A stretch of DNA of 64,000 bases from Saturnia japonica (taxonomy: Eukaryota > Arthropoda > Insecta > Lepidoptera > Saturniidae). Numbering within the stretch: the stretch's first letter is position 1; each line of letters opens with the position of its first letter. Location: NCBI GenBank assembly GCA_033032175.1, contig CM065321.1:6346501-6410500 (forward strand), in the 5' to 3' direction. The notes below the pieces were generated by a model. The model was given only the letters and a program-made list of their open reading frames with translations, did not search any database and was not told where the DNA came from. A program made the translations under genes and the position numbers. Positions 57,291 to 64,000 of this stretch are shown here, in pieces.

Positions 57291-58559
57291 GTTCGAAAAT
57301 TTTTTTGTGTTTAAAAATTAATACAATTTACAAAGGAACCTTGTATTTCAAAGTTTTAAAATAAATAACACATCTTTAACATTAAAAAATATATTTATGG
57401 AGTTACGAAGCAACTAGGCACAGGTTTATTTGTTTTGAGGTCCGATTTTTCAATCGTCAGATAACTTTATTTAATGAATTCCTACTTTGAAAACCAAATT
57501 CCGAGGATAAAAGGTCGTAAAATAATATAAAAAAAAAAACATTCTTTAGTTTTTATTCAAACTTACTATACAACAAAATTTGGTACAAGAATGGGCATTC
57601 TCCGTTATTAACAATATTTTTTGTCTTTTTATTGACATATGTTAATTTAAATTGATTATGAAGGTTATGATTCTAAATATTTCAGGTTTTAATTAAATTT
57701 CTCAAGAAAATATGAAAAAATCGATTTTTAATTAATCTATTTTATTATTTAAAAACATAATCGTTTTTCTTTTAGAAATTCACATCCCTAGTTCACTACG
57801 CCCATGGCTATTGGCTATCGTCCTTTTATTATTATTAAAGCTATCAAAGCTATTCAAAAAATACAAATTATACATATATTCTCCAAATTATAAAACAAAA
57901 ATCAGCCAAAACTGAGGGACGTATATAAATGTGAAGAGAATCTGAACAGCGCGATTCAGAAAATAACATATGTTCAGTGCCATCTGTTGTCACCAAATGA
58001 AAATGTTTTAGTTTGCGCCACTCAGATTTTTGAACGCATTGAATTTCGAATTCGATATTAATCTATGCTTTGACGTTATTTTTGTTAAACTGGCGTGCAC
58101 TAGCACGCCGCTTTTCTGGGCATTTAAATATAATTTATAAAATCATGGACATATTATTATTTAGATGGAGGCAATAAAAAGGTCGAATAACAGAAAATAT
58201 TTTCTTGTTTCATATTAGCCATGTATACCAGTATTATGTAATTTGAAAAAAAGAAGATTTTGAATAGAATTTTACTTACGACTTTCAATTGAGACGTTTT
58301 TGGCGGGATCTTGAAGTGGCATGAAATCTTTAGATTTAACAGCAAAAAAAATTGATCGATGTTATCTGTTAATTGAAAAATCGTTAATGTTGAATTGAAT
58401 ATATTTTTACTACTAGTTTTAACCGCTTTGTTATTATTAATATTAATTTTGGTTAAGAGATGGCCTTCCTAAAGGAAAAATTTCATTAATAACGGGAGAC
58501 ATAGCTTATGTTCAATGTATATGTTAAAATAATCTTTGAATCATTAATTTCGATGAAGT
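57291..58559. other. AT-rich DNA, nothing recognised
   Basis: No features recognised. Confidence 0.5.
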
Positions 58560-58737
58560 ATTAACGAAATATCTCCTGTTTTAGACTTCGTGTCTTGCAG
58601 AAAACACATATCTATGGAAACTTGAAAAGTAAAACTTATATACAAAGTTTCTTCCAAATTGTTAGAGCCACTTCCGAGAAACCAATTATATACATTAATT
58701 GCTCACTTAATAATATTAGATAAATTATGTCAATGCA
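58560..58737 (-). repeat. Dispersed repeat, family J, copy 2
   Basis: 'GAGCCACTTCCGAGAAACCA', 'ATTATATACATTAATTGCTC' and ACTTAATAATATTAGATA match 37850-37937. Confidence 0.5.
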
Positions 58738-59048
58738 CGCTATAAATTAATCAGAAGTCAAAATGATTCAGGAAAGAGTTAAAATATTTTTTTTTTTAAA
58801 CCAGAGAGCCCCAGAATTTTTATTCATAATCAGCTTATGTAAATATTTTTCATACGAAAATATATCCGTGTGACATTCGAGCAACGTATACACAGGGATA
58901 ATCATGTTAACAAGTGCGGATGAAAGCTTTACGTATATAAATATCCCTTTATTTGTACTGCTGAAATTTGAACTTTTATACTTATTGATGAAAGTTAAAG
59001 GTAAAAAACAGGGAAAGCGTGATTAAAAAAAAAAATAGAATCGCGGTA

Positions 59049-59160
59049 AAGAACGGCACTGTGCCTGATGGTAAACAGAGAACCTATAATTAAAGAAATA
59101 ATGGTGACCACCGAGATATCGTTAATATTCTCGATAGCTATCCAGCTAATATACTAGAGT
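59049..59160 (+). repeat. Dispersed repeat, family D, copy 4
   Basis: 'GAACGGCACTGTGCCTGATG', GTAAACAGAG and 'ACCACCGAGATATCGTTAAT' match the other family D copies. Confidence 0.55.
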
Positions 59161-59269
59161 TGATCTTGAAACGATATTTGCATGATCCAATTGGGTCCAG
59201 ATTTCCTACCACCCCGAATGATTACTAAATACACACTGCTTAATGAACAAAGAAGTTCGCTAATTATTA

Positions 59270-59460
59270 CCTATGCCGTAAAGGCAGATGTGAAATAATC
59301 TTCCAGCTAACGTGTTCCTTCCTCCTCATAATATTGGGTCCTTTAAAGTCGGCCTGAAGAGGCATTTCAGCAGGCCGTGTCACCGACGGTCAAGTCACCA
59401 TTGCTTGTGAACTGTATCGTACTTACCATCAGACATTTTGCCGAGTTCAAATCATCATTA
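59270..59460 (+). pseudogene. LINE ORF2 3' tail, family L2, copy 1
   Basis: 'GTGAAATAATCTTCCAGCTA', 'ACGTGTTCCTTCCTCCTCAT', 'AATATTGGGTCCTTTAAA' and 'CTGAAGAGGCATTTCAGCA' correspond in order to 63178-63275, the end of the LINE fragment starting at 62846. It carries only the last residues of the reverse transcriptase ORF and the 3' untranslated region. A minus-strand frame here (59367-59630) is not a gene. Confidence 0.7.
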
Positions 59461-60936
59461 ACAACAGGTAGGTAATATAGATAGGTGCCGATCATGACAA
59501 AATATAATGTAAAGAGTTTTCGCCCCATCAGAGATAATTTTATTAGAAGCAAACAGGAAACTTGGCTACAAGATTTAGAACAAAAGATTGAGAATAAGAC
59601 CCAAATTAAATGTGATTCAAAAAGTTTCAAAACTTACTCTGAAGGTCCGGGCTAATATTTTATAATTAGATTGTTTTCAGTGGTCTGAAATTTTTCTGTA
59701 GAGATTACTAAAACTAGTTTATAAATGGAAGAGGAAATTTTACATGGTTATTTTTTTTAATTTAGGTATTTGTGAATTTTTTTTGGTTTATTTTTTCTTT
59801 GAAATATTTCAAACCTCAAAGCACAAGAATATAAGAAAAATTTAAAGAGCAATTAGCAAGTAAACACATAAAATTAATACTTAAAAAACATGCTAAAATT
59901 GAGTTTTTTTCATATTTAATGCCTGCAGACATCTGGTCCATATTCTTTTACAAAAATAAATAAATACTAACTATATAGTCTACATTCAAAATACATAGTA
60001 AATGACTTAACAATACTGAATTCCTGACAGTTACAAAGTACATAAAATATTTCTATGTTATTGCTGTATCGTGTTCCGTATATTATTAGTCCGCAGCTTC
60101 GGCACCTTGTATTTCTCTTGAGTTTAGTTAATGTTAAATATATTTTATTTTTAACAAAAAACATAAATGTACTAGTGAAACGTAATTGATACAACGTGCT
60201 AGGGACCTTATTGTACAACGTAAGATAATTACTCAAGTTGCATAAATGTTTAATAGATACTAGTAATTAAATTGTGCTACAACTAAATATTCTAATTTTA
60301 GTTTTAATGAGAAAATGCACGCGGTATGTAGCATATCAACGTATTACTCCGTTATATCCCTAAATAATGACACTAGAGCTAATATTTGTATACCATACCA
60401 TCTTCTCGTATTTCTACCACTGTAATGTTTCTATGTGTTTATTCTTTCGTTAAATTAATTATTATAAGAATTAACTAGTTGTACCGCTGTTATCACATAT
60501 CTAGGAACCAAACTTGATAATAAAAAATAAAAGAAAACATTGATAGGTATAGCGAAAATCCTTATTTTATTCCTAAAAAAAAAAGTGTTAAAATCTGTCC
60601 AGTTTTGAAGGAGGAAACAAGGGAATACGAAATTATGACTTAAAGTATATTTTACTTATGCATAATCAGTCCGAACTGCAGTTGTATGTTTTGTTCTTTA
60701 TTCGGTTTACGTTCGGGCAGAGCGCGACAGCAATAGATTTATGTCAAAACACATTCTTTGGATGTGTTATCTACCGCGTTTCCTCCTTAAATAACTGTAT
60801 AAAAATTGTAAAGGTAACTATTATATTTTTTCCTTTGAGTGTCTTGCGAGTTAATATGTCGTAAAACAATATTACTTTTAACAACACACAATCACACAAA
60901 TTATATTTTAAATCTATCTTTACCTATCATTACCAG
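59461..60936. other. AT-rich DNA; one possible Helitron end
   Basis: At 60475-60478 a CTAG after A is followed by 'TTGTACCGCTGTTATCAC', a weak match to the minus-strand Helitron terminus. No gene recognised. Confidence 0.4.
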
Positions 60937-61537
60937 GGATGGAAAGTGTGAGAGTGATATAGGAAGGAGAGTAAGTGCCGGTAATATGGTGAATGGGGCG
61001 TTACGTTCCTTTATGAGTAGCCTGAGAATTTCTATGAAAGCTCGTTTGGCTGTGCATAGAGGAGTGTTGGTTCTAACTCTCATGTACGGAAGTGAAAGCT
61101 GAGTGTGGTAGAAAAATCATGAAAGTAAAATATATGCAGTAGAAATGAGAGCGCTAAGAGGTATGTTAAGAGTGAAATTAAGTGACAGGATAAGAAATAG
61201 TGTGATAAGAGAACTTTGTGGTGTGAAAGAAGATATAGTCACACGAATTGAGAGAGGGATGCTTAAATGGTTTGGGCATGTTGCGAGGATGAAGTATGAA
61301 AGAAGAATGACTAAACAAATTTATAATGCGAGTGTGAAAGTTAGCATTGGAAGAGGGAAGCCCAGGCGAACATTCATCGATCAAATCGGAGATGTTCTGA
61401 AGAAAGTTCAGGTCAAGAGTACTTTAAACCGACGAGCATGCATGAAAAGATTAATGAATGTTGAGGAAGCGAAAGATGTATGCCAGGATCGTAGCAGGTG
61501 TAAGGACGTGGTCTCTGCCTACCCCGTTGGGAAATAG
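60937..61537 (+). pseudogene. LINE reverse transcriptase C-terminal part, two in-frame stops
   Basis: One frame reads DGKCESDIGRRVSAGNMVNG, ALRSFMSS, KARLAVHRGVLVLTLMYGSE, then TGA (61100-61102) and TAG (61109-61111), and continues in the same frame with VEMRALRGMLRVKLSDRIRN, RGMLKWFGHVARM, KQIYNASV, GRGKPRRTFIDQIGDVLKK and a final TAG at 61535-61537. This is the region downstream of the reverse transcriptase catalytic core in a class of insect LINEs (RTE-like by memory). The catalytic YxDD part is not present, so this is a 5'-truncated copy, the normal result of incomplete reverse transcription. Confidence 0.85.
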
Positions 61538-61563
61538 GCGTGATTTGTGTATGTATGTATGTT
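61538..61563 (+). repeat. LINE 3' end with (GTAT)n tail
   Basis: After the stop, 'GCGTGATTTGTGTATG' leads into TATGTATGT, a short tetranucleotide tail marking the 3' end of the LINE. The preceding 'TCTCTGCCTACCCCGTTGGG' resembles the tail of SINE family A. Confidence 0.75.
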
Positions 61564-61929
61564 TAAATCAACAAATATTAAATTTTGTATCAATATTATC
61601 TTTAGTAAAGAAAATAATTTTACTTTCTCTCGACTTATTGTTAATGTTCAATTTCGCTTCTTAATTATACCGTTGAGTAAATGGGCAATTTGGTTTATTA
61701 AGCGTATTTTCTCACGGCCGGCTCTTAATTACTTCGTTTATTTATCATCTAACCCCGAGATATGTTCATGATATTCCTTCCCTCTATTATTTTAAACGGT
61801 TTGTTTAGTGTTCTTCTATTTTTTTTTTTCTATTAATTAATCCACTTCACTGAGCACTCCTACAAATTTAAACAGTTGTTTCTTTCATGTTGTATACATG
61901 TACTGATTACATTAGAATATATTCTTTTT

Positions 61930-62260
61930 TAGGGTTCCATACCTCATAATGAAAACTAGGACCCCTAATAGGATCAGTTTGTTGTCCGTCTGTCCATCCC
62001 CTTTTCCTAGACTTTTTCTCGAAAACGACTTGACGTATAAAGTTGGTATTAATATCATATACTAAGGTCTACTGCCTTATATTACTGCCAAATAAGAATT
62101 AAGTTTCTAGGTAAACGGCATAAAGAGATACAGCAATTCATAGTTAAAATTCCGCTCACTGACCGATTACCAAAACCTATAGAGCACTTTCCGGGGACCT
62201 ACTACCTTAAAATTTGTCACGAAGGAAGGTCTTTGGGTATTATTGGTTATTTTGTTGGCA
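61930..62260 (+). repeat. Dispersed repeat beginning 'TTAGGGTTCCATACCTC'
   Basis: Begins 'TTAGGGTTCCATACCTCATA', includes 'AGGATCAGTTTGTTGTCCGT' and 'CTGTCCATCCCC', 'ATACTAAGGTCTACTGCC' and 'GAAGGAAGGTCTTTGGGT'. I recall this as a common repeat of moth and butterfly genomes; only one copy occurs here. Non-coding. Confidence 0.6.
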
Positions 62261-62739
62261 TCCTCTGTAGCCTAAACTGCCTGGTAGATTTCAGCATGCG
62301 AGGTGTCGTCACATTCGTCTTAATTGTGGGAGTTTTATAAACTGTAAATAATATGTAAGTGCGACGTCTGGGAATCACCTAAAAAGCAAAATATAAATAA
62401 CATTTTTAGACAACAGCTGTTTGTATTGCAGCCAGGTTTTTGTTTGCTTTTTAATAATCCACTTTTTACTATACAATCAATTTTTTAAATTTTCAAGTAA
62501 ATTTAGTTTGTTTTCAAAACACCTTTATCATTATTGCCGGCGCCCCACTTTCATTGAATTGCACCGAACACGTTTCAGGACGCTTATGAAATTTCATTAC
62601 ACTTTCCGTACAGCAAATAAAGTATTTAAAGTGGATTAAAATGCAAATTGATTGTGAGCATTATCAAAAATTGCTGCGAAAGAACCTACAGCGAAATTAA
62701 TTTTATTATCGTTAATTTTATTTTGGCTGAAGTTTATTA

Positions 62740-62805
62740 ATACACCAGGGAACTCTTCAAAATAATTGAAGTTGCGTTTCTTTTTTGTTAAAAATTGTCT
62801 TGTAA
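62740..62805 (+). repeat. Dispersed repeat, family F, 3' fragment
   Basis: 'ACACCAGGGAACTCTTCAAA' and 'AATAATTGAAGTTGCGTTTC' and TTGTCTTG match the end of the copy at 23449-23645. Confidence 0.6.
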
Positions 62806-62845
62806 TTTAAAGATGAAAAATGTATAATCAAACGAATAATTTTAA

Positions 62846-63275
62846 ATGGAATATTGTTCGCATCTCTGGAACGGTTCCGCCCAACACCTTCTCGATGCCC
62901 TTGACAGGTTACAGGGACGGGCTATCCGCATCGTGAATGATATATACGTCAAGTATTTAGAATTGCATCAGCTGCGAAGGGATATTGCCTCGCTAAACGA
63001 ATTTTATCATCTGTATCATGGTGAAAGTTCTGAGGAATTGTTTGACTTTATTCCATCATCTCCCTGCCAATACAGAACTACGCGTTCTGAACCACGGAGC
63101 CACAGCTACACGGTAGCGTCCATTATGGCACGAACAAAGAAATTCGCGAATTCTTACCTATTCCATACTATGCAAATGTGAAATAGTCTCACAGCCAACG
63201 TGTTCCCTTCTTCCTATGTTATTGGGTCCTTCAAATGAGCCGTGAAGAGGCATTTCAGCACCCCGGCATAAAATC
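62846..63275 (+). pseudogene. LINE ORF2 C-terminus, family L2, copy 2
   Basis: The open part (62846-63181) reads MEYCSHLWNGSAQHLLDALD, RLQGRAIRIV, LHQLRRDIASLNEFYHLYHG, ESSEELFDFIPSSPCQYRTT and then NSYLFHTMQM. This is the well-known region after the reverse transcriptase core in Jockey/R1-type insect LINEs (HMEYCSHLW and LDRLQRRA motifs). It runs, after the TGA at 63179-63181, into NSLTANVFPSSYVIGSFK in the same frame, the usual end of these proteins. The N-terminal endonuclease and catalytic core are missing. The apparent start Met is an internal residue, not a true start. Upstream DNA at 62740 belongs to another repeat. Confidence 0.85.
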
Positions 63276-64000
63276 TGTGTCACCGATTTCGGCCGTTATT
63301 TGTGGACTGTACCGTGCTTAGCCTCAAGTACTGAAAAGTCATTTTGCCAAGCTAGTGTAAACAAACATGTGTTTCAGTAATAGTATGCTTGAATATTACT
63401 CCGAAGGTCGTAGTTTAGAGTATCATAACCAACCTTTTTACCTTTCAGTGTAGTAAAACAACATAACGCAAACTTCTCATTGTCAGAAGCACACTGCAAT
63501 TAAGATGAAAATTTATCGTCAAATAGTTACAGATACATTAATAGTGGAAAATATTCCTGTTAATCGCTACTCAAGTAATAAACCTTTAGAACACTTTCAT
63601 AAGTGCCGAGAGCACTTGCATACCGTGATTTAAGTCCGTGTGGATACCATCCTTATAGGTACATGTACTTAGTAGGTTGGTTAGTAATGACTTTTTAAAT
63701 ACCCCACTTCACGCTAGTCCGGGGTTCTTATCTTTTAATTGCTTCGCTCTATTACCGCTTCTTCGAATGGTAATAACTGTTCCTTTAATATCACCTCATT
63801 TCACAAGGGTTAAGGGATGTTAGCGATTCTCGTGTTTAATTCTCTTTTATTAATATGAGGCCAGAATTCAATGCTCTCTTTTTGTTAATTGTTTCCGAAA
63901 CTTTTATTATTTGAAATGAAATAAACGTTGATTGAACTGTATGCGAATTAATTATTTTTGACAGAAAAAAGCAAATCCATGTTGACAGTAAGGCCTACTA
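63276..64000. other. LINE 3' untranslated remainder, then nothing recognised
   Basis: To about 63350 the sequence still resembles the LINE tail at 59400-59460 ('TGTGGACTGTACCGTGCTTA', CATTTTGCC). After that, ordinary AT-rich DNA. Confidence 0.5.

Noticed and set aside
1..64000. A new multi-gene defence, biosynthetic or other system
   Set aside because: No cluster of intact non-transposon genes was found on either strand; the recognisable coding sequences are all decayed transposon genes.

Overview
This window looks like a stretch of eukaryotic nuclear DNA from an insect, most probably a moth or butterfly (Lepidoptera). It is AT-rich and has no operons and no rRNA or genuine tRNA genes. No intact host protein gene was recognised. 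What can be identified is nearly all transposable-element debris: non-LTR retrotransposons (LINEs), Tc1/mariner-type DNA transposons, many short non-autonomous Helitrons, tRNA-derived SINEs and one small hAT element. The lepidopteran assignment is an inference from the style of the Helitron ends and SINEs; nothing could be searched.

Layout. 1-4260: an almost complete but dead LINE with an ORF1 (coiled coil plus a C-terminal domain) and an ORF2 (endonuclease plus reverse transcriptase), ending in an AATAAA-rich tail. 4261-9197: AT-rich DNA with one array of five diverged repeat units (7434-8135). 9200-10495: a full-length mariner-like transposon with matching terminal inverted repeats and TA target duplication, and a frameshifted DD41-type transposase. 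10850-13900: SINE, short repeats and a LINE tail. 14586-37937: Helitrons (some with both ends), three SINE families, a widely copied 'GGAGG..TCAATTCG' repeat family, an inverted-repeat structure at 22045-22668, and a possible coding exon at 35321. 37941-39712: a mariner split by about 0.5 kb of unrelated, GC-richer DNA that carries its own minus-strand reading frame. 40000-49200: Helitrons, SINEs and a possible terminal exon at 41481 with a possible 28-bp microexon nearby. 50304-51605: a decayed cecropia-like mariner whose third catalytic Asp is Asn. 52436-52829: a compact hAT element with an 8-bp target duplication. 53340-58740: repeats and Helitrons, including two closely matching short copies (20076 and 56398). 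59049-63350: three LINE 3' fragments and other repeats.

There is no pathway here in the usual sense. The relationships are parasitic: small Helitrons, SINEs and the hAT element lack their own enzymes and must depend on autonomous relatives elsewhere; one SINE family shares 3'-tail sequence with the LINE at 60937-61563, which fits use of that LINE's reverse transcriptase. The region is best read as intergenic or large-intron sequence. The candidate exons are the only hints of a host gene and are weak.
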